Positions 27,563-38,553 of a DNA stretch of 64,000 nt are shown here, in pieces. Source of the stretch: Paenirhodobacter hankyongi (GTDB taxonomy: Bacteria; Pseudomonadota; Alphaproteobacteria; Rhodobacterales; Rhodobacteraceae). Made by a program: the position numbers and the translations under genes. The notes beneath the pieces were generated by a model that was not told the DNA's origin, made no database searches, and was given only the letters and a program-made list of their open reading frames with translations. The stretch covers positions 248,001 to 312,000 of the forward strand of contig NZ_RCHI01000002.1 of the NCBI RefSeq assembly GCF_003664585.1. Reading direction: 5' to 3'. Numbering within the stretch: the stretch's first letter is position 1; each line of letters begins with the position of its first letter.

Positions 27563-28275
27563 GCCGCCGCCTCCGCCGTCAGGGCCTGCGCGATCCGGTC
27601 GAGATCATGCGCCAGCGAGTTGTGCACAAGGCCGGTGTCCGAGCGCAGCTCGAGCCCGGCAATCAGGCTCTGATCCTGCTCGAAACCGATGTTTTCAAGG
27701 CCGAGTGCCGCCAGTGCCACGGCCTGATCGGCCGCGCTCAGTGGTGCCGGGGCCGCGAGCCGCAGGTTCGCCCCCGACAGGATCGCCGCGCGCTGGTCAT
27801 CAGGCAGAGCCGTCAGCGCCTGCGCCAGCCGCGCCGCATAGCCCGCGCCGTCAGGCTGCGCGGAAAGCGCGCGCCGCGCGATCACCTCGGCCAGATCACG
27901 CGCGCGGGTCAGCGTCTCGGCCGCCGCGCCGGTGACCGTCGCCTGCGCCTGCGCCGTTGCCTTTTGCACCAGTGACGCCGCCTCGGCCCGCGCCGCGTCG
28001 AGGATCGCCTTGCGCTGTGCCTCGGCTTCGTCCTGGGCCGCGGTCAGCACGTCGTGGCGGGCGGCCTCGGTCTGATGCCGGGCCTCTTCGGCGGCGCGCT
28101 CGGCCGCCCCCGCATCCTGTTCGGCCGCCTCGGCACGGCGCAGCGCCTCCTGCGTTTCCGCCTGACGCTTGGCGATGATCTCGGCCACCGGGCGGAACAG
28201 GAAATGCTGCAAGATCGCCAGCAGAACCAGAACGTTCACCAGCTGGAAGCCGAATGTGACCCAGTCGAAGCTCAT
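27559..28275 (-). CDS. atpF: N-type ATPase b subunit
   Basis: A 238-residue protein with a single N-terminal membrane segment ([23 protein letters not shown]) and a long alanine/glutamate-rich helix (residues ~35-115) that would form the peripheral stalk. It is longer than the usual b subunit (about 160); the extra C-terminal domain may replace the missing delta subunit, which is an inference. It starts one base after the atpE stop and overlaps atpA by 4 nt. Confidence 0.9.
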   Translation of the reverse strand: MSFDWVTFGFQLVNVLVLLAILQHFLFRPVAEIIAKRQAETQEALRRAEAAEQDAGAAERAAEEARHQTEAARHDVLTAAQDEAEAQRKAILDAARAEAASLVQKATAQAQATVTGAAAETLTRARDLAEVIARRALSAQPDGAGYAARLAQALTALPDDQRAAILSGANLRLAAPAPLSAADQAVALAALGLENIGFEQDQSLIAGLELRSDTGLVHNSLAHDLDRIAQALTAEAAA

Positions 28276-28276
28276 G

Positions 28277-28522
28277 TCAGTGAACGAAGGGGTTGGCGAA
28301 GAGCAGAAGCAGCGCGATGACGAGGCAATAGATCGCCATCGTCTCGATCATCGCGAGGCCGACGAAGAGCGTGCGCGAGATCGTGCCCGCCGCCTCGGGC
28401 TGACGCGCGATCGCCTCCATCGCGGCGGCGACGGCGCGGCCCTCGCCCAGTGCCGGCCCGATCGCGCCGAAGGACACGGCAAGCGCAGCGCCAAGAATGC
28501 TGACGATTTCGACCCAGTTCAT
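28277..28522 (-). CDS. atpE: N-type ATPase c subunit with two membrane carboxylates
   Basis: An 81-residue two-helix hairpin. Helix 1 contains GPALGEGRA with Glu27, the loop ARQPEA joins the helices, and helix 2 contains MIETMAIY with Glu60, Thr61 and Tyr65. Compared with the Na+-binding c subunit of Ilyobacter, Glu27 replaces Gln32, Thr61 and Tyr65 match Ser66 and Tyr70, and Met62 replaces Thr67. Two membrane acids per subunit are characteristic of N-ATPases. Ion specificity (H+ or Na+) cannot be decided here. Confidence 0.95.
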   Translation of the reverse strand: MNWVEIVSILGAALAVSFGAIGPALGEGRAVAAAMEAIARQPEAAGTISRTLFVGLAMIETMAIYCLVIALLLLFANPFVH

Positions 28523-29220
28523 GCGTCTTTCTCCTGTTTCGGGGGAGGATTCCTGCTGCCTTCGCCCTCGACGGCAGAGCCGATGAAGACGAGGGCGAGG
28601 ATGGCGAAGATGTAGGCCTGCACGGCGCCGGTCAGCAGATCGAGCGCCATCAGCGGGATCGGCACCAGAAGGCCCGCCAGCGTCAGCACGATGCCGATAA
28701 CGAAGACGCCGCTCATCACATTGCCGAAGAGGCGCACCATCAGCGAGAAGTTGCGGGTCACCTGTTCGACCAGATTGAGCGGGACCATCACCCAGCTTGG
28801 CCGCGCGAAACTGGCCAGATAGCCGCCAAGGCCCTGCGCGCGGATGCCATAAGCGATGGTCGCGACGAAGACGATCACGGCGAGCGCGGCGTCGGTTTCC
28901 AGCCGCGCCGTCGGCGGCTCGACCCCGGGGATCAGCGAGGACCAGTTCGCGGTCAGGATGTAGAGCAGAAGCGTGCCGATCAGCGGGCGGAAGCGCGCGG
29001 GCTCGCCCGCGATGGTGGCGCGGATCTGCGCATCAAGCGTGGTGACCACCAGCTCGACCACCGCCTGGACCTTGCCCGGGCGCAGGGTCAGCCGCCGCGT
29101 CACCGCCCAGGAGCCGAAGCCGAGCGCGCCGATCAGCACCCAGGTGGTGACCACCGCCTTGTCGATGCCGAGCGGGCCGATCGAGAACAGGATGTCGCCG
29201 GACAGCGGAGACTGGATCAT
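28519..29220 (-). CDS. atpB: N-type ATPase a subunit
   Basis: A 233-residue polytopic membrane protein. The essential arginine facing the c-ring is Arg163 in SLMVRLFGN, and the following helix ([23 protein letters not shown]) is the usual last segment. The open frame runs 102 codons upstream over atpR and atpQ, but ATG 29220, overlapping the atpR stop, is the coupled start. The a subunit provides the two ion half-channels. Confidence 0.93.
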   Translation of the reverse strand: MIQSPLSGDILFSIGPLGIDKAVVTTWVLIGALGFGSWAVTRRLTLRPGKVQAVVELVVTTLDAQIRATIAGEPARFRPLIGTLLLYILTANWSSLIPGVEPPTARLETDAALAVIVFVATIAYGIRAQGLGGYLASFARPSWVMVPLNLVEQVTRNFSLMVRLFGNVMSGVFVIGIVLTLAGLLVPIPLMALDLLTGAVQAYIFAILALVFIGSAVEGEGSRNPPPKQEKDA

Positions 29221-29489
29221 GCCGCGGCCTCCATCCGTTTCAGCGCGATGCGCCGCCCGATCAGCACCCCCGCCGCGCCAGTGACCAGCGGCGCCGCGCC
29301 CGCCCTGGCGCACAGGAAGAGGAAGAGGCCGAGCACCGCAAAGCGGCCGACCTGCAGCGCGACGGCGGTCAGATCGCCCGACAGAAGCCGGTCCGACACC
29401 GCGCGCAGCGTGCGAAAATGCAGCCAGCCCGCGCCGGTGCCAAGCCCCAGCGCCGCAAGCGAAAGAAGGATCTGTGCGCTCTGGCTCAT
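29217..29489 (-). CDS. atpR: AtpR, N-ATPase-specific membrane subunit
   Basis: A 90-residue membrane protein with about three hydrophobic segments (QILLSLAALGLGTGAGWL, VGRFAVLGLFLFLCARAG and LVTGAAGVLIGR). It occupies the position of the N-ATPase-specific gene atpR between atpQ and atpB; AtpR proteins carry conserved arginines thought to interact with the second carboxylate of the c subunit. Arg49 in the second segment is a candidate. The start codon overlaps the atpQ stop (ATGA). Confidence 0.85.
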   Translation of the reverse strand: MSQSAQILLSLAALGLGTGAGWLHFRTLRAVSDRLLSGDLTAVALQVGRFAVLGLFLFLCARAGAAPLVTGAAGVLIGRRIALKRMEAAA

Positions 29490-29760
29490 TGCTGATGCAT
29501 CCATCTGAAGGCGAGATAGAGACCAAGCCCGGCGCCCAGCATGGTCAGCGCCGCACTCACCGTGATGCCGGAGTTCAGGGCCCCGTCGATCCAATGGCCG
29601 AGCGCCAGCCCCGCCAGCGTCGGCCCGACGATCACCCAGCCCAGCACGCCGATCTGGCCGAAACGGCGGGCCAGCGGCGGTTCTGGATCCTTCTGGCCGG
29701 CCTCGACCCGGCCACGCGCCTCGTTGACGGCGCGGCGCAGTTTCGGGTCTGCATCGTCGA

Positions 29761-29764
<4 letters not shown>
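29486..29764 (-). CDS. atpQ: AtpQ (AtpI-like) N-ATPase assembly protein
   Basis: A 92-residue protein with a charged N-terminus and two membrane segments (QIGVLGWVIVGPTLAGLALGHWI and GITVSAALTMLGAGLGLYLAF). The GHWID...GAGLGLY pattern matches the AtpI/AtpQ family, membrane proteins helping c-ring assembly or Mg2+ uptake. It overlaps atpC and atpR by 4 nt each and so is part of the nine-gene operon. Confidence 0.86.
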
Positions 29765-31745
<1,981 letters not shown>

Positions 31746-31857
31746 TTACGACGAAATTCTGCAGATGCACATCACGATGCCGGTGACGTCGCATCCCGGG
31801 CAAAGGCACAGCCTTCCGGCGCAGGGACGGCAGATCGAGCACAGAGATTCAGAAAAG

Positions 31858-31888
31858 AAAAAAACCACCATCCCGGGAAGGATGGTGG
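31858..31888 (-). terminator. Terminator for tRNA-Thr
   Basis: Minus-strand 9-bp stem CCACCATCC/GGATGGTGG (31888-31880 with 31873-31865), then seven T's. The 5' arm begins with the encoded CCA end of the tRNA, so terminator and tRNA share bases. Confidence 0.85.
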
Positions 31889-31961
31889 TGCCGGTGAAGG
31901 GACTCGAACCCCCGACCCCATCATTACGAATGACGTGCTCTACCAGCTGAGCTACACCGGC
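31886..31961 (-). tRNA. tRNA-Thr (anticodon CGT)
   Basis: 76 nt on the minus strand, read by eye as a full cloverleaf. The acceptor stem GCCGGTG pairs with CACCGGC, the D arm contains AGCTCAGCTGGTAGAGC, the anticodon loop TTCGTAA carries CGT, the T arm is GGGGGTTCGAGTCCC, and CCA is encoded. It decodes the ACG threonine codon. Confidence 0.95.
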
Positions 31962-32008
31962 ACGGTGGGTGGCGCGCACCTAGCATGCCCGCGCGCCGAT
32001 GTGTAGCC

Positions 32009-33463
32009 CTAATTTTCGTCTTTCGCGTCAGAACCCTGCGCCGCATCGATCAGATCGGCTTCGGGGATGTCGCCGGGCTTCGCCTGCGGCTTGCCGACGA
32101 TCACCGGCAGCATCTCGGCCCCATGCGGCAGCGGCATCTCGGCCTGCACCGGCTCGCGCCAGCTCAGCGTGTCGAAACCACCGCAATTGTCGCAGATCGG
32201 CGTCCATTCGGCCTGGATGTTCTGACATTTGTCGCAGCACCATTGCGGCCCGCGCGGCGCGGTCAGCGCCCGGGTCAGCCAGCCGCGCACGACCGCATCC
32301 TCGGCGCCCTCGCCGCGCTCGACCGCCGCCATGATGGTCAGCACGCGCGCCGTCGGATGGGTTTCGACCAGATCGCCCAGCGCGCGCCGCGCCGCCGGGA
32401 AATCCTCGGCCGCGATCAGCAGCTCGGCGCGCAGAAGCCGCGTTTCCTCGTGGTCGGGACGCAAGGACAGCAGCTTCTCGAACCGCCGCAGCCGGTCGGC
32501 CGGGGCCTCGTCGGGGGCGATCTCGGCATAGGCCGCGGCAAGGTCGGGATGCGGCTGCGCCTCCCAGGCCTTTTGCAGCACCCGCGCCGCGTTCTTCGGG
32601 CTGCCGGCCTCGATATAGGCGCGCGCGGCCATCACCGCGGCGGGGATCAGATCGGGCGATTCCTTGTTCGCCGCAATCGCCGCCTCGCGTGCCTCGACGG
32701 TCGCACCTTCCTCGAGCACGCCCTTCGCCTCCTGCAGCGCCATCACCGCATCGCGGCGACGATGCACATCCTTCGGCAGCTGGCCCTGCGCGCGTTTCGT
32801 GCTCAGCACCTCGCGCGCGCCCTTCCAGTCGCCCTTTTCCGCCTGCAGCTTCAGCAGCGTATCCTGCACCTCTTCATGCGCAGGCTTCAGCGCATAGGCC
32901 TTCTGCGCGAGCTTCAGCGCCGTCTCGGTGTCGCCCTCGGCCAGCTTCTGCCGCATCAGCCCGCGAATGCCGACGAAACGGGTGCGGTCATCCTCGAGCA
33001 GCTTCTTGTAGGCGCGGGTGGCCTTCACCCGGTCGCCCGCAACCTCGGCCGCCTGCGCCGCCAGAAGATTCGTCAGTTCGGGCCGCTGCAACAGCCGCTG
33101 CGCCTTCGTCGCCTTGGCCAGCGCCAGACGCCCCTCGCCCGAGGCGACGGCCAGCATGCCCTCGGCCAGCGCGCGATAGCCCTTGCGCTCGCGGTTGCGG
33201 TCGAAATAGCGGCTGACCGCGGTCTCGTCGCCGTTCAGGAAGCGCAGGAAGGCGATCAGAAGCCCCACCAGCTTCATCACCAGCCACAGCACCGCCAGCA
33301 CCACGACAAGCCCGATCGCCGCCTGCAGCGGGCCGAAGCTGTACTCGGTGCCCAGCACGATCACCCGCACGCCCTCGCCGCTGTCGGAGAGATGCGCAGC
33401 GCCAAGGGCGACGGCCGCCACCAGGACGAGGAAGAGCGCGACTTTCACAAAGGATCTGATCAT
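32009..33463 (-). CDS. hemY: HemY-like TPR membrane protein with rubredoxin-like metal-binding tail
   Basis: A 484-residue protein. Two membrane segments (residues ~6-22 and ~45-72) are followed by tetratricopeptide-like helices to about 400. This matches the HemY_N/TPR family, encoded beside haem genes, rather than the protoporphyrinogen oxidase also called HemY. Near the C-terminus are CxxC pairs at Cys410/413 and Cys424/427 (CDKC...CDNC), closely resembling the rubredoxin-type domain of LapB/YciM, the TPR adaptor that controls LpxC turnover. It follows mic60 by 10 bases in a hemD-mic60-hemY unit. Function remains uncertain. Confidence 0.88.
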   Translation of the reverse strand: MIRSFVKVALFLVLVAAVALGAAHLSDSGEGVRVIVLGTEYSFGPLQAAIGLVVVLAVLWLVMKLVGLLIAFLRFLNGDETAVSRYFDRNRERKGYRALAEGMLAVASGEGRLALAKATKAQRLLQRPELTNLLAAQAAEVAGDRVKATRAYKKLLEDDRTRFVGIRGLMRQKLAEGDTETALKLAQKAYALKPAHEEVQDTLLKLQAEKGDWKGAREVLSTKRAQGQLPKDVHRRRDAVMALQEAKGVLEEGATVEAREAAIAANKESPDLIPAAVMAARAYIEAGSPKNAARVLQKAWEAQPHPDLAAAYAEIAPDEAPADRLRRFEKLLSLRPDHEETRLLRAELLIAAEDFPAARRALGDLVETHPTARVLTIMAAVERGEGAEDAVVRGWLTRALTAPRGPQWCCDKCQNIQAEWTPICDNCGGFDTLSWREPVQAEMPLPHGAEMLPVIVGKPQAKPGDIPEADLIDAAQGSDAKDEN

Positions 33464-33473
33464 CGCCCCCTCC

Positions 33474-34667
33474 TCACTTCACCGACTGCGCGAGATCACT
33501 CACCGCCCGGGCGGCATCGAGCCGCTTTTGCGCCTGCGTGAGCCAGCCGGTCATCACCGCCTGCCCCGCCTGCGGCAGCGCCGAAATCTCGGTCATGGCG
33601 GTGACCAGATCGCCGGCATCCACCGCCGCCTGCGCCCGCGACAGCACCGCATCGGCATCCTCGCCCGTCTTCGGTTCCAGCGACCGCGCCCCGGTCTGCG
33701 CCATGAAGAAGGATTTGAACCGCGCGCCCAGCGTCTGCCCCGGCGCCGCCTTGCGCGAGGCGGCAAGCCCCGCCCGCGCCGCCTCGGGGAAGGCGGTCTG
33801 CAGCGCCGAAAGCGTCGGCACATCGCCCGACAGCACGGCCGGAACGGTCAGGCCCGCGGCCTGCGCATCGGCAAGCGCCGGCGCCATCGGCGCACCGCTT
33901 TCGAAGGCGGCGGCAACACGGGCGACGGCGGCCTGCGCCACCGCACGCTGCGCCGCAGCCTCGGCCCCGGCGCTGAGCTTGCCGGCCTCGTCACGCACCG
34001 CGCCGATCTGCGCCTGCGCCTCGGCCACCGCCGCCGCGATCTGCGCGCGCGCGGCCGCTTCGGCCGGCCCCCCGGTCGCCATCTCGGCGCGCAGCGTGTC
34101 GATCTGCGCCTGGATCCCGCTCAGATCGACCGGCGCGGCACCGCCCGCAACCGGGGCCGCCGGACGGTTTTCCAGCGCCGTCACCCGCGCCTCGAGTGCG
34201 GCCAGCGTCTCCTGCACCGCGCGCGTGGCCGAGCCCGCCTCGTCCAGCGCGGCCTGCACGCCCGACAGGTCCGGCGGCGTCGGCGCGGCGGATTTCAGCG
34301 TCTTCAGCTCGGCCGTCAGGCTGTCGATCTTGGCGTTCGAGGCGGCGATCTCGGTCTCGAGCGCGGCGGTGCGGTCGGTCCCCATCGGGATCATCGCGGC
34401 AAGCTGCGGCGGCAGGTTCGGAAGCGCCCAGACCGTCGCGCCGGCCCCCAGCGCCGCCGCGATCACGCCCCCCAGGAACAGCGGCACGAAGCCCTCCCGG
34501 CGGGGTGCAGCGGGGTCGGCTTTCGCCTCCACCGCGGGGGTGGAGGCCGGTGCGGCCACCGTGGGCTCGACGACCTCGGCCTCGTCGATCGGCGCCTTCG
34601 TCTCGGGGGTGTCCTGTGCCGCGCTGACCTCGGCCGCTTCGGATTTCTCGTGTTCGGTATGTGCCAC
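33474..34667 (-). CDS. Mic60/mitofilin homologue, inner-membrane-shaping protein
   Basis: A 397-residue protein. It has an acidic, alanine-rich cytosolic N-terminus, one membrane segment (residues 61-82, VPLFLGGVIAAALGAGATVWAL), a long coiled-coil region (about 95-260) and a C-terminal domain of the mitofilin type (LGARFKSFFMAQTGARSLEPKTGEDADAVLSRA; core FKSFFMAQTGAR). Bacterial Mic60 of this type lies next to hemD/hemY in alphaproteobacteria and shapes intracytoplasmic membranes. The GTG at 34667, behind GGAGGAG, was chosen over an upstream ATG that has no ribosome site. Confidence 0.87.
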   Translation of the reverse strand: MAHTEHEKSEAAEVSAAQDTPETKAPIDEAEVVEPTVAAPASTPAVEAKADPAAPRREGFVPLFLGGVIAAALGAGATVWALPNLPPQLAAMIPMGTDRTAALETEIAASNAKIDSLTAELKTLKSAAPTPPDLSGVQAALDEAGSATRAVQETLAALEARVTALENRPAAPVAGGAAPVDLSGIQAQIDTLRAEMATGGPAEAAARAQIAAAVAEAQAQIGAVRDEAGKLSAGAEAAAQRAVAQAAVARVAAAFESGAPMAPALADAQAAGLTVPAVLSGDVPTLSALQTAFPEAARAGLAASRKAAPGQTLGARFKSFFMAQTGARSLEPKTGEDADAVLSRAQAAVDAGDLVTAMTEISALPQAGQAVMTGWLTQAQKRLDAARAVSDLAQSVK

Positions 34668-34745
34668 GGCAGCTCCTCCAGTCCCGGCGCGACGATGCGC
34701 AGCCAACGTTTGTCAGCGGCAGTCTAGTGGCCCGGTCGACATGGC

Positions 34746-35483
34746 TCAACCCGCCTTGTCCGCCCCGGGGGCCTCCGCGCCAAGAAGCCGCGCAAGCGCG
34801 CTCAGCACGCCCGCGGCATCCGGGGTCGGCGCAACCTCGATCCGCGCGGCGATCCCGGCACAGCCCTCGGCCGCCGCGGCAGAGATCGGCGCCAGCCACA
34901 ACGCCGCCCGTGCCCCCGAAACCGCCTGTGCCAGAAGGCGCCCGCTGCGCGGCGAGAACACCGGGGCCAGAACCACCGGCGCCCGGGCCAGAAGATCGCA
35001 CGCGGCCGTGGACAGGGGCAGCGCCTCCTGGGCGTAGACCACCGCCTCGATCGTCTCTGTTCCGGCGGAATTCAGCCAGTCGGCCAGCGGCGCCACCACC
35101 TCGCGGCCGCGCGCATGCAGCAGGCGACCGCCGCGGTGCTGCGCCGCGATCAGCGCGGCAAGGCCCCGCGCCTCGCCCGGCCCCTCGACCACGTCGAAGC
35201 CTGCCGCCCGCGCCACCTCGGCCGTGCGCGCGCCGACGCAATAGGCACGCTGCCCCGCCGCGGGGCCGACCGCAATGACCGGCGCCACCGCCTGTTCCGA
35301 GGTGAAGATCAGCGCCTCGGCCGCGGGCAGCTCGGCCCCGGTCGGGCGGGTCTCGGTCAAGGGCGAGATCAGCACCGGCCAGTCCGCCCCGAAACGGGCA
35401 CGGAACTGCGCAGCGAACCGCTCCGATCCCGCGCGGGGGCGGGTCAGCAGCAGCGGCGGACGGGGGGAATTGGCCTCGGTCAC
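34746..35483 (-). CDS. hemD: Uroporphyrinogen-III synthase
   Basis: A 245-residue protein of the poorly conserved HemD family: [17 protein letters not shown] at the start, [10 protein letters not shown] in the first domain, [21 protein letters not shown] near residue 80-100, and [13 protein letters not shown] with ISAAAAEG in the second domain. It closes hydroxymethylbilane to uroporphyrinogen III with D-ring inversion, the branch point to haem, bacteriochlorophyll and cobalamin. It heads the hemD-mic60-hemY unit and is divergent from tsaD. Confidence 0.88.
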   Translation of the reverse strand: MTEANSPRPPLLLTRPRAGSERFAAQFRARFGADWPVLISPLTETRPTGAELPAAEALIFTSEQAVAPVIAVGPAAGQRAYCVGARTAEVARAAGFDVVEGPGEARGLAALIAAQHRGGRLLHARGREVVAPLADWLNSAGTETIEAVVYAQEALPLSTAACDLLARAPVVLAPVFSPRSGRLLAQAVSGARAALWLAPISAAAAEGCAGIAARIEVAPTPDAAGVLSALARLLGAEAPGADKAG

Positions 35484-35555
35484 GGCACGTCCCGGGATTG
35501 CAGGGTCTGTGCCCCGGTGTTACCTGCGAAGAAAGCACCGTGCAACCGAGGCGCC

Positions 35556-36650
35556 ATGACCCGCACCCTCACCTTCCTCGGACTTGAGTCGAGCTGCGAC
35601 GACACCGCCGCCGCCGTGGTGCGGATGGAGGCGACCGGGCCGCGCATCCTGGCCTCGGTCGTCGCCGGGCAGACCGCGCTGCACGCCCCCTATGGCGGCG
35701 TCGTGCCCGAGATCGCCGCCCGCGCCCATGCCGAGAAGCTCGACCTTTGTGTCGAGGAGGCGCTGGCCGAGGCCGGCGTGACGCTTGCCGACCTCGACGG
35801 GGTGGCGGTGACCGCCGGGCCCGGGCTCATTGGCGGGGTGATGTCGGGGGTGATGTGCGCGAAGGGCATCGCCGCGGGGGCGGGTCTGCCGCTCGTTGGC
35901 GTGAACCACCTTGCGGGCCATGCCCTGACGCCGCAGCTGACCGAGGGGCTGGCCTTCCCCTATCTGCTGCTCCTCGTCTCGGGCGGGCATTGCCAGTTCC
36001 TGATCGCGCATGGGCCCGAAGACTTCACCCGCCTTGGCGGCACGATCGACGACGCCCCGGGCGAGGCCTTCGACAAGACGGCGAAGCTTCTGGGCCTGCC
36101 ACAGCCGGGCGGGCCGGCGGTCGAGGCCGAGGCGATGAGCGGCGATCCGAAGGCCGTCCACTTCCCGCGCCCGCTGCTGGACCGGCCGGGTTGCGACATG
36201 TCGTTTTCCGGGCTGAAGACCGCCCTTCTGCGCGCCCGCGACGCCGAGGTGGCCGAACATGGCGGTCTGCGCCGGCAGGCACGGCGCGACCTGTGCGCCG
36301 GGTTCCAGGCGGCGGTGACCGACGTTCTGGCGGAAAAATCGCGCCGCGCTCTGCGCGAGTATCTGGCGCATGCCCCCGAACACCCGGCCTTTGCCGTGGC
36401 GGGCGGCGTGGCGGCGAATGCGACCATCCGGACGCGGCTCGAGCAGGTGGCGGCCGAATTCGGCGCGACCTTCGCTGCGCCGCCGCTGAAACTCTGCACC
36501 GACAATGCGGCGATGATCGCCTATGCCGGGATCGCGCGGTTCGAGGCCGGCGCGCAAGACGGGATGGACCTGTCGGCCCGGCCGCGCTGGCCGCTTGACC
36601 GTTCCGCGCCGGCGATGCTCGGCTCGGGCAAGAAGGGGGCGAAGGCATGA
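35556..36650 (+). CDS. tsaD: tRNA N6-threonylcarbamoyladenosine transferase TsaD
   Basis: A 364-residue Kae1/TsaD protein. It has [15 protein letters not shown] at the N-terminus (ASKHA nucleotide-binding), [13 protein letters not shown], the metal-binding [10 protein letters not shown] with His118 and His122, and SGGHCQFL. It transfers the threonylcarbamoyl group to A37 of ANN-decoding tRNAs with TsaB and TsaE. The ATG at 35556 is the family start; upstream in-frame sequence is antisense to hemD. Its stop overlaps the gpsA start by 4 nt. Confidence 0.97.
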   Translation: MTRTLTFLGLESSCDDTAAAVVRMEATGPRILASVVAGQTALHAPYGGVVPEIAARAHAEKLDLCVEEALAEAGVTLADLDGVAVTAGPGLIGGVMSGVMCAKGIAAGAGLPLVGVNHLAGHALTPQLTEGLAFPYLLLLVSGGHCQFLIAHGPEDFTRLGGTIDDAPGEAFDKTAKLLGLPQPGGPAVEAEAMSGDPKAVHFPRPLLDRPGCDMSFSGLKTALLRARDAEVAEHGGLRRQARRDLCAGFQAAVTDVLAEKSRRALREYLAHAPEHPAFAVAGGVAANATIRTRLEQVAAEFGATFAAPPLKLCTDNAAMIAYAGIARFEAGAQDGMDLSARPRWPLDRSAPAMLGSGKKGAKA

Positions 36651-37603
36651 CGGTTGCGGTGCTGGGCGCAGGGGCTTTCGGCACGGCGCTGGCGGTGACG
36701 CTGGCGCAGAACGGGCCCGTCACGCTCTGGGCCCGCGACGCTGCCCACGTCGCCGAGATGCAGGCCAGCCGGCGCAATGACCGCCGCCTGCCGATGACCG
36801 TTCTGCCCGAAAACGTCTCTGTGACGGCGGAAATCGAGGTGGCGACGCAGGCGCCGGTGCTGCTTCTGGCGATGCCGATGCAGCAGATGGGCGGCTTTCT
36901 GACGGCCCATGCCGCGCGCCTTGCCGGCAAGACCCTCGTCGCCTGCTCGAAGGGCATCGACCTGACGACGGGCCGGGGCCCGACCGAGCTGATCGCTGCC
37001 GCCTGCCCCGATGCGACGGCCGCGATCCTGACCGGGCCGAGCTTTGCCGCCGACATCGCCCGCGGCCTGCCCACGGCCCTCACCCTTGCCTGTGCGTCGG
37101 AGTGCGAGGCGCTGCAGGCCCGGCTGTCGACCCCGACGCTGCGGCTTTACCGCAGCACCGACCCGCTCGGCGCGGAACTCGGCGGGGCGCTGAAGAACGT
37201 GATCGCCATTGCCGCCGGCGTGGTGATCGGCGCGGGGCTTGGCGATTCCGCCCGCGCCGCGCTGATGACCCGCGGCTTTGCCGAGATGAGCCGGCTGGCG
37301 CTGCGCCTTGGCGCTCGTGCCGAGACGCTGGCGGGCCTCTCGGGCTTTGGCGATCTGGTGCTCACCTGCACCTCGGCGCAGTCGCGCAACTTCCGCTTCG
37401 GTCAGGCGCTTGGCGCCGGCGAGGCGTTCGACCCGACCACCACGGTCGAGGGCGTGGCCACCGCCAAGGCCGTCTCTGTTCTGGCCCAAAAGCGCGGTGT
37501 CGAGATGCCGATCGCGACCATGGTCGCGGCGCTGAGCGAGCACCGCATCACCGTTTCCGACGCCGCGCAGGCGTTGCTGTCCCGCCCCCTGAAGGAGGAA
37601 TGA
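36647..37603 (+). CDS. gpsA: NAD(P)-dependent glycerol-3-phosphate dehydrogenase
   Basis: A 318-residue enzyme with an N-terminal Rossmann motif ([18 protein letters not shown]), the lysine segment [27 protein letters not shown] (GALKNV holds the catalytic Lys) and [14 protein letters not shown]. It reduces dihydroxyacetone phosphate to sn-glycerol-3-phosphate for phospholipid synthesis. It is translationally coupled to tsaD (ATGA) and followed at one base by the YciI gene. Confidence 0.97.
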   Translation: MTVAVLGAGAFGTALAVTLAQNGPVTLWARDAAHVAEMQASRRNDRRLPMTVLPENVSVTAEIEVATQAPVLLLAMPMQQMGGFLTAHAARLAGKTLVACSKGIDLTTGRGPTELIAAACPDATAAILTGPSFAADIARGLPTALTLACASECEALQARLSTPTLRLYRSTDPLGAELGGALKNVIAIAAGVVIGAGLGDSARAALMTRGFAEMSRLALRLGARAETLAGLSGFGDLVLTCTSAQSRNFRFGQALGAGEAFDPTTTVEGVATAKAVSVLAQKRGVEMPIATMVAALSEHRITVSDAAQALLSRPLKEE

Positions 37604-37604
37604 A

Positions 37605-37874
37605 ATGCCCTATGCCGTGATCTGCCGCGACAAGCCCGGTGCCCTGCAGACCCGCCTCGACAACCGCGCCGCCCACCTCGCCTATATCGAGGAAACCGGC
37701 ATCGTCTTCGTCGCCGGCCCCTTCCTCGAGGACGGCCAGATGGTCGGCTCGCTGGTGATCCTGAACGCCGACAGCATGGCTGCGGCGCAGGACTGGGCGG
37801 CGAACGACCCCTATGCGAAGGCGGGGCTCTTCGACAGCGTCTCGGTCACCGAATGGAAGAAGGTCGTCGGCTGA
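37605..37874 (+). CDS. YciI-family protein
   Basis: An 89-residue YciI-like (dimeric alpha+beta barrel) protein. It has the conserved His/Asp pattern (His24 in RAAHLAYIE; DPYAKAGLF near the C-terminus) and the VFVAGPFLEDGQMVGSLVIL core. Members are proposed enzymes or accessory proteins; no firm reaction is known for this type. An AGGAGG site precedes the ATG. The last base of its stop is the first base of the EVE-domain start, so both are coupled to gpsA. Confidence 0.9.
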   Translation: MPYAVICRDKPGALQTRLDNRAAHLAYIEETGIVFVAGPFLEDGQMVGSLVILNADSMAAAQDWAANDPYAKAGLFDSVSVTEWKKVVG

Positions 37875-38293
37875 TGGCATACTGGCTGTTCAAGTCCGAG
37901 CCGAACAAGTTCTCCTGGGAGATGCTGGTGGCGAAGGGCGCAGCCGGCGAGGAATGGGACGGGGTGCGCAACTACCTTGCCCGCAACAACATGCGGGAGA
38001 TGAAGGTCGGTGACCGCGGCTTCTTCTACCATTCCAACATCGGCAAGGAGATCGTCGGCATCGCCGAGGTCTGCGCCGAGTCGCATCACGACAGCACCAC
38101 CGAGGACCCGCGGTGGGATTGCGTCGACATCCGCGCGGTGAAGCCCTTCGTCCGGCCGGTGACGCTGGCCGAGGTGAAGGCCGACCCGCGGTTGACCGAG
38201 ATGTCGCTCGTCACCTCGATGCGGCTCTCGGTGCAGCCGGTGACCGAGGAGGAATGGCGGATTCTCTGCGCGCTTGGCGGCGTCGAGCCCTGA
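37874..38293 (+). CDS. EVE-domain protein (probable modified-base reader)
   Basis: A 139-residue EVE/PUA-like protein: YWLFKSEPNKFSW at the start, WDGVRNYLARNNMREMKVGDRGFFYHSN in the middle, and the YTH/EVE-like EIVGIAEV strand. EVE domains bind modified nucleotides in DNA or RNA; in housekeeping contexts like this one the ligand is not known. Last gene of the tsaD-gpsA-yciI-EVE run, overlapping yciI by one base. Confidence 0.92.
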   Translation: MAYWLFKSEPNKFSWEMLVAKGAAGEEWDGVRNYLARNNMREMKVGDRGFFYHSNIGKEIVGIAEVCAESHHDSTTEDPRWDCVDIRAVKPFVRPVTLAEVKADPRLTEMSLVTSMRLSVQPVTEEEWRILCALGGVEP

Positions 38294-38360
38294 GCGCGGC
38301 CGCGAAGTGAAGGCCGGGGCTGCCGGCCCTTCCTTCACCCCGCATGTGCCCGCGAAAGAC

Positions 38361-38391
38361 CCGGGCCGGAGGTCTGCTCCTGCCGGCCCGG
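38361..38391. other. GC-rich hairpin between the EVE and CbiX-like genes
   Basis: A 9-bp perfect stem (38361-38369 with 38383-38391) with a further AGG/TCC pairing inside. There is no T run, so it may be a Rho-dependent or processing structure. The rest of 38294-38553 holds no gene and no recognised regulator. Confidence 0.4.
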
Positions 38392-38553
38392 TCCGGACCA
38401 CCGGCCCTGTCAGCCGATTGCCTTCCGGGTATGCCAGCGGGCGATTCGCCTCAACGACGTAACAGTTTCAATTTTACTCAATCTTGCCGAATCGAGCCCC
38501 GGTCAGGCGCCCCGCCCGTTGCCGTTTCGCTGCCGGCCCCTAACTTGCCTCCC

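Noticed and set aside
38330-38430. A minus-strand stretch with GGAAGGC...GGCAGGAGCAGACC, reminiscent of a cobalamin riboswitch, near the CbiX-like gene.
   Set aside because: The B12-box core is interrupted, the orientation is opposite to the CbiX gene, and no minus-strand gene lies downstream. It is better read as a GC hairpin.
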